From assembly GCF_005144865.1 (NCBI RefSeq), contig NZ_SWFM01000004.1, forward strand, positions 124,001 through 188,000: a DNA stretch of 64,000 nt. The letters are read 5' to 3'. The position numbers were made by a program, and so were the translations under genes. Origin of the DNA: Guptibacillus hwajinpoensis (GTDB taxonomy: Bacteria; Bacillota; Bacilli; Bacillales; Guptibacillaceae). A model generated the notes under the pieces. That model did not search any database. It saw only the letters and a list, made by a program, of their open reading frames with translations, and was not told where the DNA came from. The first letter of the stretch is position 1, and each line of letters opens with the position of its first letter. Below, piece by piece: positions 52,292 through 60,756 of this stretch.

Positions 52292-52738
52292 CTATTTATA
52301 GTCTTCAGGGATAAATGCAGATACTGCTCCTAGCTCTTCATTTAAATACGTTCTAACGTAAGTAGAAAAGCTTTCAATTGCTTCGATATTTTGTCTTACA
52401 TTCTCTTCAATCGCAGCATGATCAATATCAACATACGATTGCATCAGAGGTTTCCTCATCAAAACGATTTTCTTCAAAGCTTTAGAATTTTCAGCAGGTA
52501 TGACTTTTTCATCCGCTAATATTTCAATGATGTCTTCATAGCTTCCGGGATCCCTCATAATAAAACCATCAATAAGATTATTCCCCACATCAATCATGCT
52601 TTCAATAAACACATGATGAAGTCTCTCCAAGCCTAGTTTTTCAACCGGCGTCTGAAACGTACTTTTTTTGAAAAGCGCAACACCATTATCTAAATAAACT
52701 AGATGCTCTTCAATTTTCTTTCGATCAACAAAATACAT
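52292..52738 (-). CDS. yutE: YutE, HepT-like HEPN-fold protein (DUF86)
   Basis: A 148-residue all-helical protein of the DUF86/HepT family. The HEPN motif normally reads R-x4-H-x-Y; here it is R95-KPLM-Q100-S-Y102, so the catalytic His is replaced by Gln and RNase activity is doubtful. No MntA-type nucleotidyltransferase gene is adjacent, unlike HepT/MntA toxin-antitoxin pairs. ATG 52738 follows AGGTGG; the upstream hydrophobic extension to 52792 is not supported. Confidence 0.85.
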   Translation of the reverse strand: MYFVDRKKIEEHLVYLDNGVALFKKSTFQTPVEKLGLERLHHVFIESMIDVGNNLIDGFIMRDPGSYEDIIEILADEKVIPAENSKALKKIVLMRKPLMQSYVDIDHAAIEENVRQNIEAIESFSTYVRTYLNEELGAVSAFIPEDYK

Positions 52739-52923
52739 GGATATCCACCTGCCTATTGAACAAATTAACAGTAATATAACTAAGGCACTCAATGCACCTA
52801 TATGAGCATAGCTTCATTTTAGCATATCCTAAAATGAAAAAGCTTACATTTTAAACGCAGCTTATATGAGAAAACGTAAGAATTTGGTATGATAACGGTA
52901 ACTAGAAAAAGGAGGGTGCTACT

Positions 52924-53196
52924 ATGGATGACGACAGACTCATCTATGATGAACAGGAAGCAACTGAAGCTAGGTTTGTATGCTTTATGGGAAGCAATCA
53001 TCGGTTTGATCTATGCATTGTGAAATCGGATCGTTTCTATGGAAAATCTCTCGTTCTTGACATTCAGGGTGGTAAATTCGCCATTATTGGTCACGACGAC
53101 CTTAATGAGCCAGGTAACCTCGAACATGCTTATTCACTTAATGAAGAAGATGCAGAGGAGCTCCGAAACTTCCTTCGCGAAAGACTTAGCGCTTAA
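52924..53196 (+). CDS. DUF3055 protein
   Basis: A 90-residue acidic soluble protein (DDDRLIYDEQEATEARFVCF, FYGKSLVLDIQGGKFAIIGHDDL, in part) of the DUF3055 family of Bacillaceae. Function unknown. A strong AAAAAGGAGGG site precedes the ATG. It diverges from yutE and is followed 50 bases later by another small gene in the same direction. No terminator lies between them, so an operon is likely. Confidence 0.82.
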   Translation: MDDDRLIYDEQEATEARFVCFMGSNHRFDLCIVKSDRFYGKSLVLDIQGGKFAIIGHDDLNEPGNLEHAYSLNEEDAEELRNFLRERLSA

Positions 53197-53246
53197 TAAT
53201 TCAACCATGCAATGAATACACTACCTGTTAAAGGTGGTGTTTATTC

Positions 53247-53516
53247 ATGTTTGATGATGAAAACTATACAGACTTTGCCAATGTAGAAAAGGGGCGCAAT
53301 TACGTGTTACCTGAAGATACACCTGAAGGGCCATACGGCTCCCCAGTTAATAAGAAACTGGGGAAAACGACTCCATGGCGAGAGGGTCAGCGTTCTTATA
53401 GTGCGTTCAATTATGAGAATAAAAACCTTCACCAGAACCTGCCACGCCAAGATCCTGCCTCACACCCTCCACATGATGACCCTGAAAAAGACTCTGAAAA
53501 ACCATATAAAGCATAA
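53247..53516 (+). CDS. Small Pro/Asp/Asn-rich cytosolic protein
   Basis: An 89-residue polar protein, rich in Pro, Asp, Asn and Tyr and probably largely unstructured (VLPEDTPEGPYGSPVNKKLG, ENKNLHQNLPRQDPASHPPHDD in part). I recall similar proteins in Bacillaceae labelled only as cytosolic proteins, without function. AAAGGTGG precedes the ATG. It ends in the terminator shared with yutD. Confidence 0.7.
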   Translation: MFDDENYTDFANVEKGRNYVLPEDTPEGPYGSPVNKKLGKTTPWREGQRSYSAFNYENKNLHQNLPRQDPASHPPHDDPEKDSEKPYKA

Positions 53517-53534
53517 GCCTGTTGGCTTATGCTT
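53509..53534. terminator. Bidirectional terminator
   Basis: Perfect 11-bp stem AAGCATAAGCC/GGCTTATGCTT with a 4-base loop, overlapping the stop codons of both converging genes. No long T-run, so strength is moderate. Confidence 0.78.
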
Positions 53535-53832
53535 CTTGCTGTTGCTTCTTAGGCTTTTCCTTTTTGTGCTTCTTTAACACAAAATAAGGACACCCAAAGT
53601 TACAGTATTCATATAAATAATCCAGCACAGTGCTGAACTTTGTATCAAACGTCGCTTTCTGATTACGATCCTCAAAGAATCCCTTAAGCCTCAATTGGCC
53701 ATATCCCCAGTCGCCGACGATATAATCGTATTTATCCAGAATTTCGCTGTATCGTGCGGTGAACGCCTCTTCGTTCCAGCCTTCCCGCTCATCTTTGACC
53801 AACTCAAATGTATGTTGATTAACTGTTATCAC
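53527..53832 (-). CDS. yutD: YutD, DUF1027 protein
   Basis: A 101-residue soluble protein of the YutD family with the conserved block SEILDKYDYIVGDWGYGQLRLKGFF (in part) and EYCNFGCPYFVLKK with two cysteines. The tail is Lys/Gln-rich. Function unknown. The GTG at 53832 is chosen because GAGGGAAG precedes it and the family starts MI-V-at this point; the longer frames to 53862 and 53970 lack a ribosome site, and the longest would overlap yutC. Confidence 0.85.
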   Translation of the reverse strand: MITVNQHTFELVKDEREGWNEEAFTARYSEILDKYDYIVGDWGYGQLRLKGFFEDRNQKATFDTKFSTVLDYLYEYCNFGCPYFVLKKHKKEKPKKQQQEA

Positions 53833-53958
53833 TCTACTTCCCTCATTTCCATATGGGCTCATTAGTATTATGATACCTTTTTTATTTGAATTGTCCAAGT
53901 AATACCAGTAAAAAAGAAACGACAATCGGTCATGATAACCGTATGGAGGTGAATGTGA

Positions 53959-54618
53959 GTGAAAAAGCAAATGCTATTAATTTTGCCACTTGCACTAGGA
54001 CTTGCAGCATGCCAGGGGCAAGATGCGACAGATTCTTTTGACCATGCAGATTTAACACCAGTCAAAACAGATCCTGAAGAGTACGGAATGAACATGGCGA
54101 ACTCACAGGATAGAGCAAAAAAAGGGAATTTCGGATACGTTCGTGAATCAAGAAATACAAACAACATGACTTCAAAGAAAAAACCGAGAGACGTCGTCTA
54201 TCTTGATCGTGAGCGATTGGCAGACATGATCACGTCAATGGCGATTGTTCTTCCATACGTAAATGATGTTGCCACACTCGTAACTGATGAAGAAGTATTA
54301 ATTGGTTACAAATCAACAACGAAGGACCGAGATGCTACTGCAGATCAAGTTAAGAAAACAGCCCTTTCCGTTATCCCGCGTTATTACCATGTGTACGTCT
54401 CAGATGAACAGGGAATGATCGCCGAAGTTGAGCGGTATGAGAATGGTTCAACTGCTAGTGATGAACTCGATAAAAGCATCGAGCAAACCATCGCCAAAAT
54501 GAAAAAAGCACCACAAGGTAAAATCGTTAGTGAAGGCGAGAATGAGAATGGTGAAATGAAGGGCGAAATGAATGACGAGTTAAATGATACAGAAGGAAAC
54601 GAAATGATGTCGAAATAA
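53959..54618 (+). CDS. yutC: YutC, YhcN/YlaJ-family sporulation lipoprotein
   Basis: A 219-residue lipoprotein: the signal peptide ends LGLAAC (C18) and a polar linker follows. A YhcN/YlaJ domain (about 78-165) has RERLADMITSMAIVLPYVNDVATLVTDEEVLIGY (in part). The family is linked to spore membranes and germination. The tail (about 178-219) is Glu/Asn/Met-rich low complexity. GTG 53959 follows GGAGGTG. It diverges from yutD. Confidence 0.88.
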   Translation: MKKQMLLILPLALGLAACQGQDATDSFDHADLTPVKTDPEEYGMNMANSQDRAKKGNFGYVRESRNTNNMTSKKKPRDVVYLDRERLADMITSMAIVLPYVNDVATLVTDEEVLIGYKSTTKDRDATADQVKKTALSVIPRYYHVYVSDEQGMIAEVERYENGSTASDELDKSIEQTIAKMKKAPQGKIVSEGENENGEMKGEMNDELNDTEGNEMMSK

Positions 54619-54646
54619 AAATCGGCCCTTGGTAAGGGCCGATTTT
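54618..54646 (+). terminator. Terminator of yutC
   Basis: Perfect 13-bp stem AAAATCGGCCCTT/AAGGGCCGATTTT with a 3-base loop, starting at the stop codon itself. Confidence 0.9.
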
Positions 54647-54660
54647 GTTATGTTTGTTTC

Positions 54661-55040
54661 TAATCGCTCGTTTCCGCTTTTCTTGATCCAGCTGCAGTGC
54701 CCAGCCGCTCGATCGCTTCACCTCACAAAATGAACACAAAGAACGTGTTCTTTTTGTGAGCCTCCAGCGCTTGTCGAGGCTAAACGCCCACTTCCGCTTT
54801 TCTTGTCCAGCTGCAACTCGCAGAAACTCCGATATTTCACTCTTTCACAGGAACACAAAAAGCGTGTTCCCATTCAAGAGTTCCAATATCTGCGTTTCTA
54901 ATCGCTCGTTTCCGCTTTTCTTGGCTAGCTGCAGTGGGCAGACACTTGGTCACTTCACCCTATAAATCGAACACAAAGAACGTGTTCAAGTTATAGGGCT
55001 CCAGTGCCTGACGTGTCTAAACGCCCACTTCCGCTTTTCT
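54661..55040 (-). repeat. Tandem array of the hairpin repeat (reverse orientation)
   Basis: About four units in a 380-base gap, bounded by repeated CGTTTCCGCTTTTCTTG or CACTTCCGCTTTTCTT edges with CCAGCTGCA. Units alternate: types with TGCAGTGCCCAGCCGC and TGCAGTGGGCAGACAC differ from the type with GCAACTCGCAGAAACTCC. Each contains a GAACAC...GTGTTC hairpin. It starts just past the yutC terminator and runs into the lipA stop codon. It is the reverse complement of the family at 7059 and 48386. Confidence 0.85.
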
Positions 55041-55927
55041 TAATTAGTCGCTTGTTTTGCGGCGTTTACTTGTTCGTCAGCATGGTAGGAAGAGCGTACC
55101 ATTGGGCCGGATTCACAGTGTTTGAAACCTTTTTCTAATGCAATATCTTTTAACTCAAGGAATTCTTGTGGAGTCCAATATTTTTCAACTTTCAAGTGCT
55201 TCTTAGAAGGCTGAAGGTATTGGCCAAGGGTAACGATATCAACATCATGTGCACGAAGATCGTCGAGGGTTTGGATGATTTCTTCCTTCGTTTCACCAAG
55301 TCCAAGCATGATGCTTGATTTCGTAGGAATTTCTGGGTTCATTTCTTTAGCTCTTTGAAGAAATTCGAGTGTACGACGATATTTCGCGCGTGCACGAACT
55401 CTTGGAGTAAGGCGTTCAACTGTTTCAATATTATGGTTCATAATGTCTGGTTTAGCATCCATTAGTGTTTCAAGGGCTTCATATTGTCCACCCATATCAG
55501 ACGGGAGTACTTCAATGGAGCAGAATGGATTTTTTCTACGAATTGCACGAACCGTCTCAGCAAAGACTGCTGCGCCACCGTCTTTTAAATCGTCTCTAGC
55601 AACCGCTGTAATAACAACGTGTTTCAAGCCCATTTGTTCAACAGAGTCTGCTACACGTTCTGGCTCAGCCCAATCAAGCTCAGTTGGAAGCCCAGTCTTA
55701 ACCGCACAAAATCGGCACGCACGAGTACAAACGTCCCCAAGGATCATAAAGGTCGCAGTTTTTCGAACAGCCCAACACTCATGAATGTTTGGACATTTGG
55801 CCTCTTCACATACAGTATGTAGCTTTTTCTCACGCATCATCTTTTTAAGACCTTTGTAGTTCTCGTTTGTATTCAATTTTATTTTCAACCACTCTGGTTT
55901 ACGTAGATATTCTTCTTTCTTGCTCAC
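55040..55927 (-). CDS. lipA: Lipoyl synthase
   Basis: Radical-SAM enzyme that inserts two sulfur atoms into octanoyl-protein to make lipoyl cofactor. The 295-residue chain, counted from GTG 55927, has the auxiliary-cluster motif C-x4-C-x5-C ([12 protein letters not shown], near residue 40) and the SAM-cluster motif CTRACRFC about 27 residues on. The C-terminal [10 protein letters not shown] includes the serine that binds the auxiliary cluster. The GTG is preferred since GGGGTG lies upstream and [13 protein letters not shown] fits the family. No terminator of its own is seen other than the adjoining repeat. Confidence 0.96.
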   Translation of the reverse strand: MSKKEEYLRKPEWLKIKLNTNENYKGLKKMMREKKLHTVCEEAKCPNIHECWAVRKTATFMILGDVCTRACRFCAVKTGLPTELDWAEPERVADSVEQMGLKHVVITAVARDDLKDGGAAVFAETVRAIRRKNPFCSIEVLPSDMGGQYEALETLMDAKPDIMNHNIETVERLTPRVRARAKYRRTLEFLQRAKEMNPEIPTKSSIMLGLGETKEEIIQTLDDLRAHDVDIVTLGQYLQPSKKHLKVEKYWTPQEFLELKDIALEKGFKHCESGPMVRSSYHADEQVNAAKQATN

Positions 55928-56110
55928 TATTATCACCCCATCAATTCCTTTTCTGTATTAAAGAATAACATATCCAATATGTGCATTTCTAGGAAAAGTA
56001 TGAATCTAATGACGATTAGGGCTTTTTACCTTCCAATATTTAGACCTAATGTTTTGGACGATGGAAACCACACTAAGAGTAACGACAATTTACGAAAGGA
56101 GAAGAAACGC

Positions 56111-57097
56111 TTGAGAAAATACAGTTTTCTTATCCTTATTCTTTTCTTTCTCTTACCAGCTAACATCTGCCTTTCTGCAGAAATAGACGAAGATAAATTA
56201 AGAGCTGAACGAATGACTCTGTTTCATAAAATGGAGGCCCTAACACAAGTACCCTGGTACATTTACGCAGGAATTGATCAATATGAACGAAGTATTAGAC
56301 GTTCACAAAAAGATATTCCACGTGAAAAGGGCGCAATTGCAATCCATATTCCACCTGAGAAATGGGCTGGCGAAGTTAACCCGAATCCAGCAGATTCTTC
56401 CGCTGAATCTATCTCTTTCTTTGGAGGAATCGGTCTTGATGGAAACGGTGACGGGAAAGCAGTTCTAACAGACGATGAGGATCTTCTATATACGATAGGT
56501 CATTTCTTGCAATCTTACGGGACAACTATTGAGGATTTACGAATTGGATTGTGGGATTATTATCATCGGGATCAAGCAGTTCGAACAATTATAAGCAATA
56601 GTGCTGTCTATCGGACATTTGAGACACTAAAGTTAGAAAGACATGCTTTTCCTGTTCCACTTCAAGCGGATTATAGCTATCGAAGTACTTGGGGAGACCG
56701 TAGAGGTTGGGGAGGGCTACGTATCCATGAAGGAACAGATATTTTTGCCTCCTACGGTGTAGCTGTTAAATCAACAAGCTACGGTACTGTTGAAACAAAA
56801 GGATGGAATCGATACGGTGGATGGCGTATCGGCATTCGGGATATTCAAGGAAATTACCATTATTATGCTCATTTAAATGGTTTTGAAAAAGGCATTGAGA
56901 AAGGTAGCGTCCTTCAACCTGGACAAGTTATCGGCTATGTTGGAAGCTCTGGTTATGGTCCAAAAGGAACTGCAGGGAAATTCCCTCCTCACCTTCACTA
57001 TGGCATTTACAAAGATAATGGAAGAACAGAATGGTCCTACGATCCTTACCCTTCTTTACGTTTATGGGAACGCCAGGAACGATCACGTAAAAAGTAA
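56111..57097 (+). CDS. lytH: LytH-like M23 endopeptidase (sporulation)
   Basis: A 328-residue secreted or membrane-anchored zinc peptidase. A signal/anchor helix spans residues 3-24 (FLILILFFLLPANICLSAE). A 170-residue N-terminal domain follows, then an M23 domain (about 215-320) with zinc ligands in HEGTDIFASYG (H-x3-D) and PPHLHYGIY (HxH). B. subtilis LytH is an L-Ala-D-Glu endopeptidase that trims spore-cortex peptides. TTG 56111 follows AAAGGAG; the upstream 44-codon extension is unsupported. Diverges from lipA. Confidence 0.93.
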   Translation: MRKYSFLILILFFLLPANICLSAEIDEDKLRAERMTLFHKMEALTQVPWYIYAGIDQYERSIRRSQKDIPREKGAIAIHIPPEKWAGEVNPNPADSSAESISFFGGIGLDGNGDGKAVLTDDEDLLYTIGHFLQSYGTTIEDLRIGLWDYYHRDQAVRTIISNSAVYRTFETLKLERHAFPVPLQADYSYRSTWGDRRGWGGLRIHEGTDIFASYGVAVKSTSYGTVETKGWNRYGGWRIGIRDIQGNYHYYAHLNGFEKGIEKGSVLQPGQVIGYVGSSGYGPKGTAGKFPPHLHYGIYKDNGRTEWSYDPYPSLRLWERQERSRKK

Positions 57098-57127
57098 AAG
57101 AGGAACTAACAGTGTTAGTCCCTCTTT
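57097..57127 (+). terminator. Terminator of lytH (and of the metS transcript)
   Basis: Stem AAAGAGGAACTAAC/GTTAGTCCCTCTTT with one mismatch and a 3-base loop, then T-rich sequence on the plus strand. It lies right at the lytH stop and 7 bases past the metS stop on the other strand. Confidence 0.88.
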
Positions 57128-57133
57128 CTTTTT

Positions 57134-57238
57134 TTATTGTTTTTTCGATACTCTTACAGCATTGAGAATACTCGCTGCAAGACCTCCCCAGATAATAACC
57201 ATACCAACAATCATCATGAAAATTGCACTTCCGCCCAT
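57134..57238 (-). CDS. MetS-like small subunit of an NSS amino-acid transporter
   Basis: A 34-residue single-helix peptide (MGGSAIFMMIVGMVIIWGGL..., basic C-terminus VRVSKKQ). This is the pattern of MetS, the small subunit of methionine/alanine NSS importers. It starts one base after the stop codon of the transporter gene, and its AAGGAGGT ribosome site lies inside that gene's last codons, so translation is probably coupled. This arrangement supports a methionine- or alanine-type substrate for the partner. Confidence 0.88.
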   Translation of the reverse strand: MGGSAIFMMIVGMVIIWGGLAASILNAVRVSKKQ

Positions 57239-57239
57239 A

Positions 57240-58766
57240 TTAACTTACCTCCTTGTACTTTTCCTGCTCGACCTTTGCATCCCATTTCTTCAAGCTGAAT
57301 AGAATTCCAACTAGGATTGCGAATGCAGCAACAAACCAACCGCTGTAAAGAATAAAGCCATTTGAGTAATCTCCGTAGTTACCAGATGCCGTATCGAACT
57401 GACGAAGAAGGTTTGTTTTGAAAAGATCAAACATCATGTATCCAAGGACAAGTGGAGTAATTACACTAAGACATGCTTTCCACCAGAAATTCAAAGGAAT
57501 ATCAGAAATCGCGTTCGCATGTGCTTCTAAATCGTTTAGCTCACGAAGCACCCATGCCACAACAATCACTTCAACAAGTCCTACAAATGCAATTCCGAAT
57601 TGGTTAATAAAGTAATCCGCTGCGTCTAGGAAGAATAGTCCGCCCTGTGTAGCGAAAAGAATTGAAATCAGTGAAGCAACTCCCCCACCAATCAAGACTG
57701 CCTTTGTACGAGAAATTCCAAATTTCTCCGAAACTCCTGCAACGTACGTTTCAGAAATGGAAATAAGGGAAGACAATCCCGCAAGCACGAGTGATGCAAA
57801 GAATAAGAATCCGAACAAACCATTTAACGCTGGGAACTCATTGATAATTTGTGGGAAGACGACGAAAGCTAGTCCAACTCCCCCACTCACAACTTCACCA
57901 ACACTAAGTCCCTGCTGCTGAGCCATAAATCCAAGTGCTGAGAATACCCCAATACCTGCTAGAAGCTCAAACGCTGAGTTACCGAAACCAGTAATAAACG
58001 CATTATTTGTGATATCTGATTTCTTAGGTAAATAACTAGAATAAGTAATCATAATAGCAAAAGCAATCGATAAACTGAAGAAAATTTGTCCGTATGCTGC
58101 AACCCAAACGCTACCTGAAGTAATGCTGTCAAAATTAGGTGTGAAGAAGGCATTTAGACCTTCAGCAGCTCCCGGTAATGTCACTGCTCGAATAACGATG
58201 ATTAAGAAAAGAACAATCAATGTAGGAATGAAGATTTTATTCGCACGTTCAACTCCTTTTTTAACTCCAGCTAGAAGAATACCAAGTGTGATAACCCAAA
58301 CTGCAATTAGAGGAATGAAAACGCCAGGAACGATGCTCCCTGTTTCTCCAGGAGAAACTGTTAATTTTAAATACTCATTGAAAAGGAATCCTTCTGTATC
58401 TGATCCCCACGTTTGATTAAAAGCAAAATAGCTATAAGAAATGGCCCATGCAATAATAACGGCATAATACGTCGAGATTACGAAGGCTACGATAACGCCC
58501 CACCAACCGAGCCATTCCATTTTTTTGTTCATTCTAAAGAATGAGAGTGGTGCAGAGCCTCGGAATTTATGGCCAATTGTGAATTCCAGAATTAAGATCG
58601 GGATACCAGCTGTAAGTAATGCAAATAAATAAGGTATAAAAAATGCCCCACCACCGTTGTCATAAGCAACAGCTGGAAATCTCCATATATTCCCTAGACC
58701 TATAGCTGAACCAACAGCAGCTAGAATAAAACCAGCTCTTGATCCCCATTGCGCACGATTTTCCAA
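57240..58766 (-). CDS. NSS-family sodium:amino-acid symporter (MetP-like)
   Basis: A 508-residue symporter with about 12 helices. The helix-1 signature AAVGSAIGLGNIWRFPAVAYDNGGGAFFIPY (in part) is close to that of MetP and the SNF transporters; helix 6 has YGQIFFSLSIAFAIMITYSSYLP. With the MetS-like peptide behind it, import of methionine, alanine or related amino acids is likely. TTG 58766 is preferred because AAGGGGG lies 7 bases before it. A strong sigma-A promoter and a 10-codon leader frame precede it. Confidence 0.92.
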   Translation of the reverse strand: MENRAQWGSRAGFILAAVGSAIGLGNIWRFPAVAYDNGGGAFFIPYLFALLTAGIPILILEFTIGHKFRGSAPLSFFRMNKKMEWLGWWGVIVAFVISTYYAVIIAWAISYSYFAFNQTWGSDTEGFLFNEYLKLTVSPGETGSIVPGVFIPLIAVWVITLGILLAGVKKGVERANKIFIPTLIVLFLIIVIRAVTLPGAAEGLNAFFTPNFDSITSGSVWVAAYGQIFFSLSIAFAIMITYSSYLPKKSDITNNAFITGFGNSAFELLAGIGVFSALGFMAQQQGLSVGEVVSGGVGLAFVVFPQIINEFPALNGLFGFLFFASLVLAGLSSLISISETYVAGVSEKFGISRTKAVLIGGGVASLISILFATQGGLFFLDAADYFINQFGIAFVGLVEVIVVAWVLRELNDLEAHANAISDIPLNFWWKACLSVITPLVLGYMMFDLFKTNLLRQFDTASGNYGDYSNGFILYSGWFVAAFAILVGILFSLKKWDAKVEQEKYKEVS

Positions 58767-58771
58767 ATAAA

Positions 58772-58804
58772 TTACCCCCTTAGACAAATTAAACCTTTTT
58801 TCAC
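58772..58804 (-). CDS. Ten-codon leader frame before the MetP-like gene
   Basis: GTG start 58804 with a near-ideal GAAGGAGG ribosome site, ten codons (MKKGLICLRG), and a TAA inside the spacer between ribosome site and start codon of the transporter gene. The close coupling could make it a regulatory leader peptide. It has no run of one amino acid to suggest attenuation. Possibly the remnant of another start. Confidence 0.4.
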   Translation of the reverse strand: MKKGLICLRG

Positions 58805-58865
58805 TACAAGCCTCCTTCCAGAAAAAGGTTGTGACTTTTAAGTAAATTCAGATTATTTTGTTTAT

Positions 58866-58894
58866 AGTATATCTAGTACGAATGACCATGTCAA
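58866..58894 (-). promoter_or_regulatory. Sigma-A promoter of the MetP-like operon
   Basis: Minus strand: -35 TTGACA (58889-58894, perfect) and -10 TATACT (58866-58871) with a 17-base spacer, about 100 bases before the transporter start. The leader contains the ten-codon frame. Confidence 0.82.
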
Positions 58895-58970
58895 AACAAT
58901 CTTTTCTCTTTTTTGGTATAAATCGTCCATTTTTTGATAAAAATCTACACTTTTTTGTGAATCCATATAA

Positions 58971-59000
58971 AAAAGCAGGAGGAATGTCCCCCCTGCTTTT
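58971..59000 (-). terminator. Terminator of the NhaC-type transporter gene
   Basis: Stem AAAAGCAGG/CCTGCTTTT extended by GG/CC, then TTTTTATATGG on the minus strand, at the stop codon. Confidence 0.87.
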
Positions 59001-60577
59001 TAATTTTTAGCTACTTCAACTGGTCGATTGGCATATTTTGTTTTCAGCATAAAGACCAATATTCCAAAAAGGATAGCTGTAGCAACTAAGCCAAGAATTG
59101 AGCTTCCTGTAAATCCAAGTACAAGGTAACCAAGTAACGATATGCCAGCGACAAGTAACGCATAAGGTAGCTGTGTCATGACATGGTCGATATGATGGCT
59201 TCCTGCACCTGTTGAAGAAAGAATCGTTGTATCAGAAATCGGTGAACAATGATCTCCAAAAACGGCACCTGCAAGTACAGCTGCAAGAACAGGAAGCATG
59301 AAGGTAGGATCAGTTGCAGCAGCAATCTCACCTGCTATTGGTAGCATGATGCCAAACGTTCCCCATGATGTTCCAGTTGCAAACGCCATAACCCCTGCAA
59401 GTAGAAATAGGATCGCAGGCAAGAATCCAATCACAATGTGCTCATTAACAAGTCCAGCTAAATATTGGCCTGTCCCTAGAGACCCAATAATTTCAATGAG
59501 GGTCCAAGCAAAGAAAAGAATATAAACTGCTGGAAGCATAGACTTAATCCCTTCCCAAATTCCTTTACCTAGAACAGCTCCTCCCATGCGCTTCATGAAG
59601 AAGAAAATAAGTGATGTTGCAAGACCAATTAATCCTCCATAAAGAAGCGAAGTAGCAACATCCGTGTTTTCAAAAATAGATAGTACCGTAACTGCTGTAT
59701 CAGTTCCACTTACAGCCTGGATACCAGTCACAATCATAAAGGTAACTGTTCCTGCAATTAGCATAATAATTGGCCAAGCAAGATCAGCAACGCTACCTTT
59801 GTCACTTTCCGGTAGTCCAGTCGTTTCGCCAGGTACCGCACCCTTCTCTGGATCAAGAACTTCTCCTGATGTTTGAGCACGGTCCTCATGTACTTTCATA
59901 GCCTTAAGGTTAATATCGAAATAGCTTACAAAGAAAACCATTGCTAGAGCGAATAGCGCATATAGGTTCATTGGAACCATTCTCATGAATGCTTCAAGTG
60001 CCCCAACGCCGGTAATACTGTGTGTAGCTAGCACTCCTCCAATGAGGGCAATGATATAAGCTCCCCAGCTAGAAATCGGAGAAATGATACACATAGGTGC
60101 AGCAGTAGAATCAATAATGTAAGCAAGCTTCGCTCTAGATACTTTATGCCTGTCCGTTATTGGTCTACTAACGTTCCCTACGGCAAGAGAGTTAAAGTAA
60201 TCGTCGATGAAAATAATAACTCCGAAAATGGCTGTGACAACTTGAGCACCTACTCTTGTTTTCACGCGCTTCATTGCCCACTCACCAAAAGCACGGCTAC
60301 CTCCTGAAATGGAGATAAAGGCGGTCATCATACCAAGTAATAGTAAGAAGAAAATAATGTACATATTCCAAGTATTTAAACCACCGCTTTCAGTATCAAC
60401 AATAATACCTTTAACAATTGTATAAATTTCCTTAATGGATGCTGTAACACTCCAATTATTGATCATAAGTGCACCAAGAATAATACCTACTCCTAGAGAC
60501 GGGAGCACTTTCCTTGTCACGACTACCATTAGTAATGCAACAAGCGGTGGAATAATAGATAAAAATGAGTTTTCCAC
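59000..60577 (-). CDS. NhaC-superfamily transporter, lysine-riboswitch controlled (candidate lysine transporter)
   Basis: A 525-residue membrane protein with about 12-13 helices and NhaC-superfamily signatures: IFIDDYFNSLAVGNVSRPITDRHKVSRAKLAYIIDSTAAPMC (in part, about 121-162), ATGTSWGTFGIMLPIAG, and VFGDHCSPISDTTILSSTGAGSHHIDHV. A charged cytosolic loop (about 230-265) splits the halves. A lysine riboswitch with terminator precedes it, so it is expressed when lysine is scarce. Lysine-riboswitch-linked NhaC proteins were proposed as lysine transporters (LysW) by comparative genomics, and this fits import rather than sodium/proton exchange. Confidence 0.9.
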   Translation of the reverse strand: MENSFLSIIPPLVALLMVVVTRKVLPSLGVGIILGALMINNWSVTASIKEIYTIVKGIIVDTESGGLNTWNMYIIFFLLLLGMMTAFISISGGSRAFGEWAMKRVKTRVGAQVVTAIFGVIIFIDDYFNSLAVGNVSRPITDRHKVSRAKLAYIIDSTAAPMCIISPISSWGAYIIALIGGVLATHSITGVGALEAFMRMVPMNLYALFALAMVFFVSYFDINLKAMKVHEDRAQTSGEVLDPEKGAVPGETTGLPESDKGSVADLAWPIIMLIAGTVTFMIVTGIQAVSGTDTAVTVLSIFENTDVATSLLYGGLIGLATSLIFFFMKRMGGAVLGKGIWEGIKSMLPAVYILFFAWTLIEIIGSLGTGQYLAGLVNEHIVIGFLPAILFLLAGVMAFATGTSWGTFGIMLPIAGEIAAATDPTFMLPVLAAVLAGAVFGDHCSPISDTTILSSTGAGSHHIDHVMTQLPYALLVAGISLLGYLVLGFTGSSILGLVATAILFGILVFMLKTKYANRPVEVAKN

Positions 60578-60721
60578 GGAAACCCTCCTTATATTTAATA
60601 TTAGATTGCGATAGGGGTGGGCTCATAAAGCGTTCTTCATTAAATTCTGAATGATGCAAGCCATCATTGTTCAATTTACTGTACCTGTTATATAGATAAC
60701 CAATATAAGAGCACAAAAAAA

Positions 60722-60755
60722 CGAGCAATGATAGGATTGGTCCTATCATTGCTCG
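60722..60755 (-). terminator. Intrinsic terminator of the lysine riboswitch
   Basis: Perfect 15-bp stem CGAGCAATGATAGGA/TCCTATCATTGCTCG with a 4-base loop, then seven T on the minus strand, directly after the aptamer and 145 bases before the transporter start codon. It is the expression platform that would form when lysine binds. Confidence 0.92.
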
Positions 60756-60756
60756 C

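Noticed and set aside
52292..52738. HepT/MntA toxin-antitoxin pair
   Set aside because: No adjacent nucleotidyltransferase antitoxin, the HEPN catalytic His is absent, and the gene sits in a conserved housekeeping neighbourhood.
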